A DNA stretch of 64,000 bases. It comes from Intestinimonas sp. (GTDB lineage: Bacteria > Bacillota > Clostridia > Oscillospirales > Oscillospiraceae). The position numbers and the translations under genes were made by a program. Positions 42,340 through 52,350 of the stretch are shown one piece after another (within the stretch, counting starts at the first letter, position 1; every line of letters begins with the position of its first letter). The stretch lies in contig JALCSB010000011.1 in NCBI GenBank assembly GCA_022653075.1, forward strand, positions 41,626 through 105,625. Direction: 5' to 3'. The notes under the pieces were generated by a model. That model ran no database searches and had not been told where the DNA came from. It saw only the letters and a list, made by a program, of their open reading frames with translations.

Positions 42340-43800
42340 ATGTCAGCTATTCAAATTTTACTTACCCCGTTTTCCTGGCTGCTGAAGGTACTGTATTTTA
42401 CCTTTAGCAATTACGGCGTGGCCATTATTCTATTTGGCCTTGTCACCAAAATCATTTTATTCCCTCTTTCCCTGAAGGGCAAGAAGAGTATGATCCGCAT
42501 GAACGCCCTGTCCGCCAAACAGCAGGACATTCAGAAAAAGTTTGGTAAGGACCGAGAGCGGATGAACCAAGAGATTCAGAAGCTCTATGAAAAGGAGAAT
42601 GTCAACCCCATGGGCGGCTGCCTGTGGTCCATGCTTCCTTTCCCTATTCTTATCGGTCTGTACGCCGTCATCCGCCGTCCCTTCTTCTATATGATGGGCC
42701 TTAATGACACGGTTATCGGTGCCATTGGCTCCGCCATCATGGGCAGTGCCTGGACTGGATCCTCCGGCTATAACGAGATGTATCTGGCCGAGGCCATGAA
42801 TAAATCCGGGATGTTGGAGGCCGCAAAAAATGTCGCCGGTGATCTGGCGGACAAGCTATTTAACATCGATTTTTCGTTTTTAGGTCTGAATTTGGCTCAG
42901 GTTCCCCAATTTAACATATTCAAATATGAGACTTATAACTGGTCCACCATCGGACTATTTCTTATTCCTATCGTCTCCGCCATTCTTGGTTTTGTCTCCA
43001 TGAAGGTGACCAATAAGACCAGCGCGTCCGCCACAGGCGGCAAGAGCAATGTCAACAGTTCCGTCAATAAGAGCATGATGATTACCATGCCGCTTATGTC
43101 TTTGTGGATCGGCTTTTCCATGCCTGCCGGCTTAGGCATTTACTGGATCGCCAACAATGTGTTTACCATGCTTCAGGAATTTATTGCCGGTAAGATGCTG
43201 AGGAAAGACTACGAGGCACTGGCCGCCGAGCGCGCCGCCCAGGAACAGCAGGAAAAAGATGAGGAGAAAGAACGCCGCCGTTTGGCCGCTGAGAAAAAAG
43301 CGGCCGCTTTGGCAGGAAGCAAAGGGAAAAAGAACAAAAAACTTCAACCTGCCCCGAAGAAAAAAAATACCGCGGCGCCTGCCGCTAGCCGAAGCGGGAT
43401 GCGCACCTATGCCCGCGGCCGGGATTATGATCCTTTGCGTTTCTCTCCCGACGGACCCACCGAGTACCACGAGGCTGTGACATCGATTGATGAGAAGACA
43501 CAGCAGGCCGAACAAGATAAAGAAAGTCCGGAGAATAAAACGCCTGAACCGGAGACGGAGGGTTCCGCCGACGAAACAACGGAGATCCTCTCCACTCCGG
43601 CGGAAGAAACAGAATCTTCCGTGACCCCGGTAGTGGAGGACGCCGGTGTTTCCGAGGCCGTGCCGCCGGAGCTTGATACCTCCGTTCCTCAGAAATCGGT
43701 GCAGGAACGTTCCGAGCAGACACCTGTAGCCAATGCCGGTGAAGAGGACGAGCTATATGAGGCTCCTTATGCCGAGCCTGAGGACGAGCCGAAGGAGTGA
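42340..43800 (+). CDS. yidC: YidC/Oxa1 family membrane protein insertase with long charged C-terminal tail
   Basis: NYGVAIILFGLVTKIILFPLSLKGKKSMIRMNALSAKQQDIQKKF; about 190-residue K/E/P-rich tail. Confidence 0.93.
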   Translation: MSAIQILLTPFSWLLKVLYFTFSNYGVAIILFGLVTKIILFPLSLKGKKSMIRMNALSAKQQDIQKKFGKDRERMNQEIQKLYEKENVNPMGGCLWSMLPFPILIGLYAVIRRPFFYMMGLNDTVIGAIGSAIMGSAWTGSSGYNEMYLAEAMNKSGMLEAAKNVAGDLADKLFNIDFSFLGLNLAQVPQFNIFKYETYNWSTIGLFLIPIVSAILGFVSMKVTNKTSASATGGKSNVNSSVNKSMMITMPLMSLWIGFSMPAGLGIYWIANNVFTMLQEFIAGKMLRKDYEALAAERAAQEQQEKDEEKERRRLAAEKKAAALAGSKGKKNKKLQPAPKKKNTAAPAASRSGMRTYARGRDYDPLRFSPDGPTEYHEAVTSIDEKTQQAEQDKESPENKTPEPETEGSADETTEILSTPAEETESSVTPVVEDAGVSEAVPPELDTSVPQKSVQERSEQTPVANAGEEDELYEAPYAEPEDEPKE

Positions 43801-43805
43801 GTGGA

Positions 43806-44600
43806 ATGCTGAACTATACAGAATATACAGGAAAAAATGAAGAAGAAGCCATTGCCGCCGCTTTGAAACAATTGGGCCTGGACCGCGATGATGTATCCGT
43901 GGAGGTTTTAGAGCGGGCCAAATCCGGCTTTCTGGGCATTGGAAGCTGCCCTGCTAAAGTCAGAGTAACCTATGAAGTTCCGGACGAGCCAATTGCCCCT
44001 TCCGCGCCCGTAGAGGCGGAAAAGACTGCGCCTATACCAGATCATGCCCCAGTGGCTGTTAAGCCTCAGAAGGCGCCTTCTATGACCCCAGAAGCGGAAA
44101 GCCACATTGAACCGAAAACGGAGGAGCCTCAGGAAGACGACAGAACCCAGCAGATCATTACTTTCCTTACCGGGCTTCTGGAGCGGATGGAAATTTCCGC
44201 CGCGCCCAAGATTTCAATCGGGGAAGACGGGAGTTATGAGGTTGTGCTGGACGGGCAGGATCTGGGAGCCCTCATCGGCCGGCGTGGCGAGACCCTGGAT
44301 GCCGTCCAACAGCTCACTAGTTACTGCGTAAACCGGGGGCATTCGAAACGGGTACGCATCCATGTGGATGCGGAGAATTACCGGGCCAAACGGGAAGAAT
44401 CTCTTCAAAGGCTGGCCCGAAAAGTAGCTGGAAAAGTAGTTAAGTATCACCGAAATGTAACGTTGGAGCCAATGAACGCTTATGAGCGCCATGTGATCCA
44501 CGCCGCACTGCAGGAGTATCCGGATGTAACGACCTACTCAACAGGGACGGAGCCAAACCGCCGTACCGTGGTGGCCTATTCCAGAGGCGAACATAGATAG
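43806..44600 (+). CDS. jag: Jag/KhpB RNA-binding protein (Jag-N, KH, R3H)
   Basis: YTGKNEEEAIAAALKQLGLDRDDVSVEVLERAKSGFLGIGS; LIGRRGETLDAVQQL; R3H-like terminal domain. Confidence 0.93.
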   Translation: MLNYTEYTGKNEEEAIAAALKQLGLDRDDVSVEVLERAKSGFLGIGSCPAKVRVTYEVPDEPIAPSAPVEAEKTAPIPDHAPVAVKPQKAPSMTPEAESHIEPKTEEPQEDDRTQQIITFLTGLLERMEISAAPKISIGEDGSYEVVLDGQDLGALIGRRGETLDAVQQLTSYCVNRGHSKRVRIHVDAENYRAKREESLQRLARKVAGKVVKYHRNVTLEPMNAYERHVIHAALQEYPDVTTYSTGTEPNRRTVVAYSRGEHR

Positions 44601-44608
44601 AAAGCCAG

Positions 44609-44644
44609 ACACGGCGGAAGATTTCTTCCGCCGTGTTTTTTTTA
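44609..44644 (+). terminator. Rho-independent terminator after jag
   Basis: ACACGGCGGAAG-attt-CTTCCGCCGTGTTTTTTTT. Confidence 0.85.
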
Positions 44645-44663
44645 AAAAGGAAGTGCGTCTATT

Positions 44664-46001
44664 ATGAGAAACACACCGCTCTACTCCTCCCTACGGGCTT
44701 TTGCTGATACGCAGCCCCTGCGCATGCACATGCCCGGGCACCATGGGAAACCCCTGCACATGCCGGAACTGGAGCGGTTTTCTGAGCTGGATTTTACCGA
44801 ATTGCCCCCTACGGGCAACCTTTTTTCTCCGGGAGGCGCTATCGAGGCGGCAGAGGATCTGTGGGCTCGAGCGTTTGGCATGTCTGCTTGTCTGTTTTTG
44901 ACTGGTGGCTCCACCCAAGGTATCCACGCCGCCTTAACTCTGGCCTGCCGCCCCGGGGACAGACTGCTGATGGATCGAGGCTGCCATCGGTCTGTTTATC
45001 ACGCGATGGCTCTGCTGGACCTGAAACCGATTTACCTCTCTCGCCCTTGGCGGAGGGAAGACGGTGTATCCGGCCCAATTTCTCCACAGTCTGTGGAGAA
45101 ATTGCTGAAAAGCCACCCAAAATGTAAAACGGTTTGTATTACATCACCAACTTATTACGGAGTGTTGTCTGATATCCCCGCTATTTCTCACATTGTGCAC
45201 CAATATGGGGGAATTCTGGTGGTGGATGGCGCCCATGGCGCTCACCTGCCTTTTTTGGGGCTGGATGCATTCCGCGGCGCAGATTTGACCGTGGTTTCAG
45301 CACACAAGACCCTTCCCGTGCCGGGCCAAACCGCTTTGCTGTTTTCCGGCGGTCTGTTCCACGGGGATGATCTACGCCGTGCCGGGGCAATCTACGGCAG
45401 TTCCAGTCCGTCTTATCCCATGATGGCTGCCATGGATGTGGCCCGGGCCTGGCTGGAGGAGAAAGGAGCGGATGACTACCGGACTACCGCCGCTTTTGTT
45501 TCTGACCTGCGTCGTACCTTTTCCGCCTTAAGGGAGACTCCTGAGCTGAGATTAGACCCCGCCCGTTTTGTTCTGAATACGCCGGATGGATATGTCCGCA
45601 AGGCGGCGTTGGAAACGTTGGGTGTTTACCCGGAGATGGCGGACTGCGGCCATATTGTATGCATTTTGACCTGTGCCGACCGGAGAGCGGAGTTTGCACG
45701 TCTAATCGAAGCTTTGAACCGGACGGCTCCGCCGGCGGGTACCGCCGCCCGACAGATACCGCCTCCACCGGAGTTACCGGAGCGGGTTCTGTCTCCTCGT
45801 CAGGCTATGTTTGCACCCGTGGACGTTCTATCCCTCCAAAAAGCGGAAGGACAGATTTCTGTCGATCAGGTGGCGCCTTATCCACCCGGTGTACCCATCA
45901 TTGCTCCCGGCGAACGTATAGGCAAAAAACACCTTTCCTATTTATCAGAGATAGGTTATAATATGACTGAGAAGGTTCGGACGCTTTCCCACCGGGTCTG
46001 A
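44664..46001 (+). CDS. Aminotransferase class I/II-fold Orn/Lys/Arg decarboxylase family protein (YaaO-like)
   Basis: MHMPGHHGKPLHMPELERFSELDFTELP; LTGGSTQGIHAAL; VVDGAHGAHLPFL; SAHKTLPVPGQTALL (PLP Lys). Confidence 0.9.
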   Translation: MRNTPLYSSLRAFADTQPLRMHMPGHHGKPLHMPELERFSELDFTELPPTGNLFSPGGAIEAAEDLWARAFGMSACLFLTGGSTQGIHAALTLACRPGDRLLMDRGCHRSVYHAMALLDLKPIYLSRPWRREDGVSGPISPQSVEKLLKSHPKCKTVCITSPTYYGVLSDIPAISHIVHQYGGILVVDGAHGAHLPFLGLDAFRGADLTVVSAHKTLPVPGQTALLFSGGLFHGDDLRRAGAIYGSSSPSYPMMAAMDVARAWLEEKGADDYRTTAAFVSDLRRTFSALRETPELRLDPARFVLNTPDGYVRKAALETLGVYPEMADCGHIVCILTCADRRAEFARLIEALNRTAPPAGTAARQIPPPPELPERVLSPRQAMFAPVDVLSLQKAEGQISVDQVAPYPPGVPIIAPGERIGKKHLSYLSEIGYNMTEKVRTLSHRV

Positions 46002-46080
46002 GAGCCCGCTTACCGGGTGCAGGGGAAAGTCGGGCGGAAAACGGGTGCCGAAACGGGCGCTGCGCAGAGGAGGGAATTCC

Positions 46081-46404
46081 ATGAAACTGATCCTTGCAAT
46101 CGTAAATTATGACGACGTAAGCGCGGTAACCCGCGCCTTGACCAAGGGTGGCTTTTCATCCACGCGGCTGTCCACCACCGGCGGGTTTATGATGGCCGGG
46201 AACGTGACCGTCCTGATCGGCGTGGACGAGGAGAAGGTGCAGGCGGTCATTGACATTGTCAAAGAACATTCCCACAGCCGCAAACAGATGATTCCCGCTA
46301 CCACCGAGTTAAACTACGGATATTATCCCAGTATGCCTGTGGAAGTTACAGTAGGCGGTGCGACCATCTTTGTGGTGGATATTGAACGGTTCGAGCGCGC
46401 CTGA
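46081..46404 (+). CDS. Cyclic-di-AMP receptor, DarA/PstA (YaaQ) family
   Basis: MKLILAIVNYDDVSAVTRALTKGGFSSTRLSTTGGFMMAGNVTVLIGVDEEKV. Confidence 0.93.
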   Translation: MKLILAIVNYDDVSAVTRALTKGGFSSTRLSTTGGFMMAGNVTVLIGVDEEKVQAVIDIVKEHSHSRKQMIPATTELNYGYYPSMPVEVTVGGATIFVVDIERFERA

Positions 46405-47207
46405 TGAAGAGAGACGTGGCATTGGAAATTGCCGGACGGGGTCTATCCCACGCCTATATTATCAGCGGACCGCCGGGACCGGACCGGGATAATCTGGTGC
46501 GTCGGCTATGTGCCGCTTATGTCTGTACCGGGCGGGAGAAGCCCTGCTTTGTCTGCTCCGGCTGCCGGAAGGCGGCAGAGGGTATCCATCCGGATATTGT
46601 TACGGTAGGACTTTCGGACCGGGACATCGGTGTGGACGACGTGCGCGCGCTGCGCGCCAGTGCCTATATCCGCCCGAATGAGGCGGCGAGAAAGGTCTAT
46701 GTTCTGCTCCGCGCACAGTTTATGAAGGCGCCGGCGCAAAACGCCATGCTGAAGCTGCTGGAAGACGGACCTTCCTATGCGGCATTTCTGTTGGTGGTGG
46801 AAAATGAAGGCATGCTGCTGTCCACCATCCGCTCCCGGTGCGAGCTGATTCGAATGGATGCTGACGCGGACTGCACGCCGCCGGACCCGGATATTGTGGA
46901 GGCAGCCGGCGAATTAGCTGGGCGGATGCTGGGAGACAGTGAGCTTGCCTTGATGCGTTTCTGCGCCGGGGCGGGAAAGTGGGAACGGAACCGGCTGGCC
47001 GCCGTACTGGATGCGGCTGTCTCCGCCCTTCGGGATGGAATGGACCAGGGCGCTGACGTCAAGAAGACCCTGGATAGTTTGGAACAAGTCAAGTGCGTAC
47101 GTGGCGCATTGGATTACAACATGAGTGCGGGCCAGGCTGCGGGCTGGCTGTGCGCAAAAGTTTGGGCGGGAAAACGCCGCCCTTTCATAAAAGAGGTTGC
47201 TACATGA
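46404..47207 (+). CDS. holB: DNA polymerase III delta' subunit-like protein
   Basis: LSHAYIISGPPGPDRDNLVRRLCAAYVC...CFVCSGCRKAAEGIHPDIVTV; KLLEDGPSYAAFLLVVEN; precedes yaaT. Confidence 0.85.
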   Translation: MKRDVALEIAGRGLSHAYIISGPPGPDRDNLVRRLCAAYVCTGREKPCFVCSGCRKAAEGIHPDIVTVGLSDRDIGVDDVRALRASAYIRPNEAARKVYVLLRAQFMKAPAQNAMLKLLEDGPSYAAFLLVVENEGMLLSTIRSRCELIRMDADADCTPPDPDIVEAAGELAGRMLGDSELALMRFCAGAGKWERNRLAAVLDAAVSALRDGMDQGADVKKTLDSLEQVKCVRGALDYNMSAGQAAGWLCAKVWAGKRRPFIKEVAT

Positions 47208-48472
47208 TTGAGATTATTGGCGTTCGCTTCCGAAGCGGCGGAAAACAATATTATTTTGATCCCTGCGGAATTACTGTGGAGTCCGGGCAGGGCGTGATTA
47301 TCGAAACGGCCCGCGGCATTGAGTACGGTGAATGTGTCCAGGGAAATACCATGGTGGAGGACGAGAAGGTCGTCCAGCCCCTGAGGCCGCTCATCCGTGT
47401 GGCCACGGAGGAAGACATCAAAAATTTGACCCGCAACCAGGAAAAGGAGCGGCGCGCCTTTCAGATCTGCCAGCAGAAGATCCTGAATCACAAGCTGGAG
47501 ATGAAGCTGGTGGATGTGGAATACAATTTCGAGGGGAGCAAAATTCTCTTTTTCTTTACCGCTGAGGGGCGGGTGGATTTTCGTGCTCTGGTCAAAGATC
47601 TGGCGAGCGTGTTCCATACCCGCATCGAACTGCGGCAAATCGGCGTTCGGGACGAGGCCAAAATGATGGGTGGTTTGGGCATCTGCGGAAGACCATTTTG
47701 CTGTGCTTCTTTTATGGATGACTTTCAGCCTGTCTCTATCAAAATGGCTAAAACACAAAACCTGTCCCTGAACCCCACCAAAATCTCCGGAACTTGCGGT
47801 CGTCTGATGTGCTGCCTCAAGTATGAACAAGGGGCATACGAAGATGCGGTGCGCCGCTGTCCCAAGCAGGAGTCCTTCGTGGAGACTCCGGACGGCGTGG
47901 GTACCGTGTCTGCTGTGGATTTGCTGCGAGAGCAGGTGAAGGTCCGACTGGAAGACAGTAATGACGCGCCCAAAAGTTATCACAACTGTGAGATCTGTGT
48001 GGTGCGCAGTGGAAAGGGCAAGCGGCCGGAGGGCTATGAGCCGCCTCCGGCGGAGGAATTGGAAAAGCGGCGCTGGGTGGAATTAAAATCAGAACCGGAA
48101 TGGGAAGATGAGAAATCCGCTTCACCTTCCGCCCTATCCGCCGCGCTGGAAGCGGTTCTGACTCATAAGGACGAAAAAGCGCCTCAACCCAGGCGAGAAC
48201 GCCGCACCGGTGAGAGCCGGCCCCATCCCCGCCGGAAAAAACCGACTGGGGAGGAGAAACCGGAAAAGTCCGTCCGCCCGGAGGGAACAGCGGCAACCGG
48301 AAAAAAGAAACCGCGTCCGCCCAGAGCCAAACCTGCGGCTCAGCAGCAGGCAGCCCCGCCCAAGAAGGAGGGCGGGAATGGGCAGCAGCAGGCCTCCCAC
48401 CGGTTCCCGTATCACCGCCGACGGCGCAGAAACGGCGGGACCAAACCGCCACAGGAGCCGCCAAAAGAATAG
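47204..48472 (+). CDS. PSP1 domain protein (YaaT/RicT-like) with basic disordered tail
   Basis: MIEIIGVRFRSGGKQYYFDPCG...; ARALVKDLASVFHTRIELRQIGVRDEAKMMGGLGICGRPFCCASFMDDFQPVSIKMAKTQNLSLNPTKISGTCGRLMCCLKYE. Confidence 0.93.
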   Translation: MIEIIGVRFRSGGKQYYFDPCGITVESGQGVIIETARGIEYGECVQGNTMVEDEKVVQPLRPLIRVATEEDIKNLTRNQEKERRAFQICQQKILNHKLEMKLVDVEYNFEGSKILFFFTAEGRVDFRALVKDLASVFHTRIELRQIGVRDEAKMMGGLGICGRPFCCASFMDDFQPVSIKMAKTQNLSLNPTKISGTCGRLMCCLKYEQGAYEDAVRRCPKQESFVETPDGVGTVSAVDLLREQVKVRLEDSNDAPKSYHNCEICVVRSGKGKRPEGYEPPPAEELEKRRWVELKSEPEWEDEKSASPSALSAALEAVLTHKDEKAPQPRRERRTGESRPHPRRKKPTGEEKPEKSVRPEGTAATGKKKPRPPRAKPAAQQQAAPPKKEGGNGQQQASHRFPYHRRRRRNGGTKPPQEPPKE

Positions 48473-48483
48473 TACAAATAAAG

Positions 48484-48526
48484 AGGACTGTATTGGAAAC
48501 ACACATGTTTCCAATACAGTCCTTTT
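48484..48526. terminator. Terminator between convergent yaaT and the lipoprotein gene
   Basis: AGGACTGTATTGGAAAC-acacat-GTTTCCAATACAGTCCTTTT. Confidence 0.85.
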
Positions 48527-48560
48527 AAAGAATAAAGGAAGAAAACCTGAAGAAATCAAT

Positions 48561-50357
48561 TTAGGCGGTGAGCGTGGTACCGTCGGCCAGATAAATGGTG
48601 TGGCCGTTAAAGTGAATGGTACCGCTGTTATCCAGCGAAGTGAGATAACAGTCTCCGGTGAGCGTCCAAGTACTGGAGGAGTCAAGGGAAACATGGACGG
48701 TTCCACCCTGACCGGTCGTGTTAATGGCACCCTCAAAACTGCTCTCGTTTTTAAGACTCAGATCCAAAGAGGAAATCTGATCGCAGGTAATAAGCCCGGT
48801 AAGGGTCTGTGCGTCTGTACTAAGAGTAACCTGACCGCCGTTTTTTCCCTCCGTTCCCCAGCCACGGCTGCTGGAGTTGCCGGCAATGGTCAGCAGGTTT
48901 TCATTAGCCAGCGCCAGCTTTACATTGGCCAACACAATAGAACAGCTGGTGTTGGTCACATAAAATAGGTCGCCCGCTTTCGCGGTCAGGGAGCCGCCGC
49001 TCATGGAGAAGGAAGCCTGGCCTACATCCGCGTCACCAGACATACTCTGATAAATCATGACATTATGAATGTTTTCTGAGCTATCTTGATAGGTACCAGT
49101 CATATCGCCCGTCACATCGCAGTTTACCAGATTTACGGAGTTTTTACCCTCCACCACCACCGCTTCGGAATGGTTGGCGTTCAGCGTGGCGTTGGAAACC
49201 GTGATATCAGCGGTAGAATAGATAGTAGGAGAGCCGTTGCCGTTTGTTACATAGGAACCGCCATCTACCGTCACGGTACCTCCGCCCCGATCGGAGCGGA
49301 TGGCTGCGGAGGAATTGCCCTGTGTTTCTATATCCAGGTCAGTGGCGTTGGTGGTGCCGCCGCCTGCCGTCTGAATACCACCCGAGTTGTCCCCGGAGGT
49401 ATGGATGGCGGTATTGGAAATATTCATGACAGTTCCCTCGCCGTAGCTAAAAACGCCGTTACCGTTCTGCGCGCCTGTGGTAACAGTAGCTCCATTTAAG
49501 GTAACATTGGCCCCGTTTAATGCCAAAAGGCCGGCATTCTGCCCATAAAAATCACCGTTTTCCGTACTGGAACTTTCGCCAGAAGGTTTTTCCACCGTAA
49601 TCTGGTTTAATGTTACGTCTGCACCGTCTATCCGTAAGGCATTTTCGTCGTCAGCTGTCGAGGTATAGGCGGCGCTGTTTACCGTGGTATTGTCGGTAAT
49701 GGTATTAGCAGAGGTACCATTGCTGACCGTGTCGGAGTTACCGCCGCCACTCATAACCCGCTTGACCGTGACGGAGGTGACGGTGTTCTTTTCCCCTACT
49801 GCGATTTCCAGCACTGCCCCCGTGGTGATGTCATCCATGGTACCTTCGCTGGTTTGGTCACCCGTACCTTCTATGGTAATAACGGCATCCTGGCTAATGG
49901 TGATGGTGGCGGTTTCATTGCCGGCAGTAAAAGAGGTCATACCGCCGCCCGGTCCGCCCGGTCCGCCCGGCCCTTCACCCTGGTCTGAGGGCTGTTTGCC
50001 GTCGGAGGGCGCTTGACCGGAAGGCTGCTCTGGCGGCTGCTGGCTGCCGGTAGGGGAGGGATCGTTTTGATCTATGTTTGGAGAATCGCTGGACTGTCCG
50101 CCGGCGGAAGCGCCGCTGGGCGGCGTCTGACTTTTATCAGAGGGTTTACCAGAAGGCCCTTGACCGTCGGAAGCGGGGGGCTGTTGCTGGCTCAGTTCAC
50201 CCAGCTGAAGGGTGACGGTCTGGCCATTTATGGACTGAACCTGACCCACCAGTGTGGTATTGCTGTAATCAGCGGCGTTGGAACTGGATGTACCGCACCC
50301 CGCCAGCGAGGTTATCATCAGTGCGGAGGCGCACAGAAGGGACAGTTCTTTTTTCAT
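48561..50357 (-). CDS. Secreted lipoprotein with Pro/Ser/Gln-rich linker and repetitive beta-helix-like (carbohydrate-binding Cthe_2159-type) C-terminal domain
   Basis: MKKELSLLCASALMITSLAGCGTSS lipobox; QQPPASDGQGPSGKPSDKS... linker, GGPGGPGGG; repeating DADVTL/NGANVTLNGATV/TVDGGSY strands. Confidence 0.65.
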   Translation of the reverse strand: MKKELSLLCASALMITSLAGCGTSSSNAADYSNTTLVGQVQSINGQTVTLQLGELSQQQPPASDGQGPSGKPSDKSQTPPSGASAGGQSSDSPNIDQNDPSPTGSQQPPEQPSGQAPSDGKQPSDQGEGPGGPGGPGGGMTSFTAGNETATITISQDAVITIEGTGDQTSEGTMDDITTGAVLEIAVGEKNTVTSVTVKRVMSGGGNSDTVSNGTSANTITDNTTVNSAAYTSTADDENALRIDGADVTLNQITVEKPSGESSSTENGDFYGQNAGLLALNGANVTLNGATVTTGAQNGNGVFSYGEGTVMNISNTAIHTSGDNSGGIQTAGGGTTNATDLDIETQGNSSAAIRSDRGGGTVTVDGGSYVTNGNGSPTIYSTADITVSNATLNANHSEAVVVEGKNSVNLVNCDVTGDMTGTYQDSSENIHNVMIYQSMSGDADVGQASFSMSGGSLTAKAGDLFYVTNTSCSIVLANVKLALANENLLTIAGNSSSRGWGTEGKNGGQVTLSTDAQTLTGLITCDQISSLDLSLKNESSFEGAINTTGQGGTVHVSLDSSSTWTLTGDCYLTSLDNSGTIHFNGHTIYLADGTTLTA

Positions 50358-50478
50358 GTGACAGACTCCTTTCAGAATTTCCAATGTTTGGACTGCTTTT
50401 GAGTATAGCGTTTCTGCCTGAAAATTATCTGAAAGAACTATGAACTTTTTTTAAATCCTTTTGGTACGGGGGACAGAA

Positions 50479-50509
50479 AAAACGGAGAGACCGTCGGTCT
50501 CTCCGTTTT
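50479..50509 (-). terminator. Terminator between aspS and the downstream lipoprotein gene
   Basis: AAAACGGAGAGACC-gtc-GGTCTCTCCGTTTT. Confidence 0.8.
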
Positions 50510-50553
50510 CCTGTTATCAATCAAGAATAGAACTGTTCCGGCTGGCGGGACGT

Positions 50554-52350
50554 TTATTCGTCCACCGCTTCTTCCTTTTTTGTGCAGACAATATTCAGAT
50601 CGTCCAATTGCTTCTGCTCCACGAAGCCGGGTGCGCCCATCATCAAATCCTGAGCGTTCTTGTTCATGGGGAAAGGGATAATTTCTCGGATGGAGTCCTC
50701 ACCGGCCAACAGCATGACCATACGGTCCACACCTGGAGCGATGCCCGCGTGTGGGGGTGCGCCATAGGTAAAGGCATTGTACATGGCGGGGAACCTGGCT
50801 TTTACGTCCTCTTCACCTAATCGAACCAGCTGGAACGCTTCCACCATGATGTCGGGATCGTGGTTACGCACCGCACCAGAGGACAATTCCACCCCGTTGC
50901 ACACCAGATCATACTGATAGGCGGTGATGGTCAGCGGGTTCACCTGACCTGCAGATGCTTTCTGTAGAATTTCCAAGCCACCGTTAGGCATGGAAAAGGG
51001 GTTATGACAAAATTCCAGCAGGCCGGATTCCTCGCCGATTTCATACATGGGGAAGTCCACAATCCAGCAGAACTCGTAGCGCTCCCGGTCAAAATGCGCG
51101 GGGCAAAGTGGGGCCAGCATCTTGATGAGTACGCCGGCGGTTTTCTGTGCGGCAAGCTTCTTCCCGGCGGTGAGGCCCACAAAGGTATTAGGCTTCAAGT
51201 CCAGCGCCTCGATCACCTGCTCTTTGCGCGCCTGAATGAACTTGGAAATTCCACCAACCAGCTCACCTTTTTCGTCCAAACGAAACCAGTACACCTTATT
51301 ACCGGCCTGAACTTCCACGTCAGCGCACAGCTTATCAATCTGCTTTCGGGTGGCTGTGAAACCGGTGACAGGCACCGCCTTTACCGTAGCTCCCTCGAAA
51401 GGGCCGAAACCACAGTCCGCCAGCAGGGTGGTGACTTCGTTGGCGGTGAGGTCGATGCGCAGGTCCGGTTTATCGGTACCGTAGGTTTCCATAGCGTCAA
51501 AATAGGAGATACGGCGGAAAGGCGCGGAGGAGGCTGTGTGATAGGTGCCATATTTGGCAAAGACGGGGGGCAGCACGTCCTCTAAAACGGCGAACACATC
51601 CTCTTGACTGGCGAAGGCCATCTCCATGTCCAACTGATAGAACTCACCCGGAGAGCGGTCGCCCCGGGCATCTTCATCCCGGAAGCAGGGGGCGATCTGA
51701 AAGTACTTATCAAAACCGGAAGCCATCAGCAGCTGCTTGAACTGCTGGGGTGCCTGCGGTAGCGCATAGAACTTACCGGGGTGCTTGCGGCTGGGTACCA
51801 GGTAGTCCCGGGCACCTTCGGGGGAGGAGGCGGTGAGGATGGGCGTGGTGATCTCCAGAAAACCGTGATCCGTCATGGCCTGCCGCAGTGCAGAGACTAC
51901 GTTGGAGCGCAGAACAATGTTTTTCTTTACTTCGGGGTTGCGCAGGTCCAGATAGCGGTACTTGAGGCGGGTGCTCTCATCGGCCTCCCGGCTTCGATGA
52001 ACAGGGAAGGGCAGTTCATTATAACGGCAGCGGCCCAGCACGCGGATGGAGGTGGGTACTACCTCAATATCACCGGTGGGCAGTTTGGAGTTTTTGCTGT
52101 CCCGCTCCCGGACCATCCCCTCCACGGCCAGAGTGGACTCCTTGTTGAGGCCCTTCACCGCCGCCATCATATCTTCGGTCTCGATGACAATCTGGGTGAT
52201 GCCATAGAAATCCCGCAGCACCAAAAAAGCCAGATTGCTGCCCACTTCGCGGATATTGTCCAGAAAACCGGCCAGACGCACCGTCGCACCTACCTGGGCC
52301 ATGCGCAGTTCACCGCAGGTATGAGTGCGGTTGGAATTGCTGTAATCCAT
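50554..52350 (-). CDS. aspS: Aspartyl-tRNA synthetase
   Basis: RTHTCGELRMAQVGATVRLAGFLDNIREVG; FYALPQAPQQFKQLLMASGFDKYFQIAPCFRDEDARGDRSPGEFYQLDMEM; GIAPGVDRMVMLLAG. Confidence 0.97.
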   Translation of the reverse strand: MDYSNSNRTHTCGELRMAQVGATVRLAGFLDNIREVGSNLAFLVLRDFYGITQIVIETEDMMAAVKGLNKESTLAVEGMVRERDSKNSKLPTGDIEVVPTSIRVLGRCRYNELPFPVHRSREADESTRLKYRYLDLRNPEVKKNIVLRSNVVSALRQAMTDHGFLEITTPILTASSPEGARDYLVPSRKHPGKFYALPQAPQQFKQLLMASGFDKYFQIAPCFRDEDARGDRSPGEFYQLDMEMAFASQEDVFAVLEDVLPPVFAKYGTYHTASSAPFRRISYFDAMETYGTDKPDLRIDLTANEVTTLLADCGFGPFEGATVKAVPVTGFTATRKQIDKLCADVEVQAGNKVYWFRLDEKGELVGGISKFIQARKEQVIEALDLKPNTFVGLTAGKKLAAQKTAGVLIKMLAPLCPAHFDRERYEFCWIVDFPMYEIGEESGLLEFCHNPFSMPNGGLEILQKASAGQVNPLTITAYQYDLVCNGVELSSGAVRNHDPDIMVEAFQLVRLGEEDVKARFPAMYNAFTYGAPPHAGIAPGVDRMVMLLAGEDSIREIIPFPMNKNAQDLMMGAPGFVEQKQLDDLNIVCTKKEEAVDE

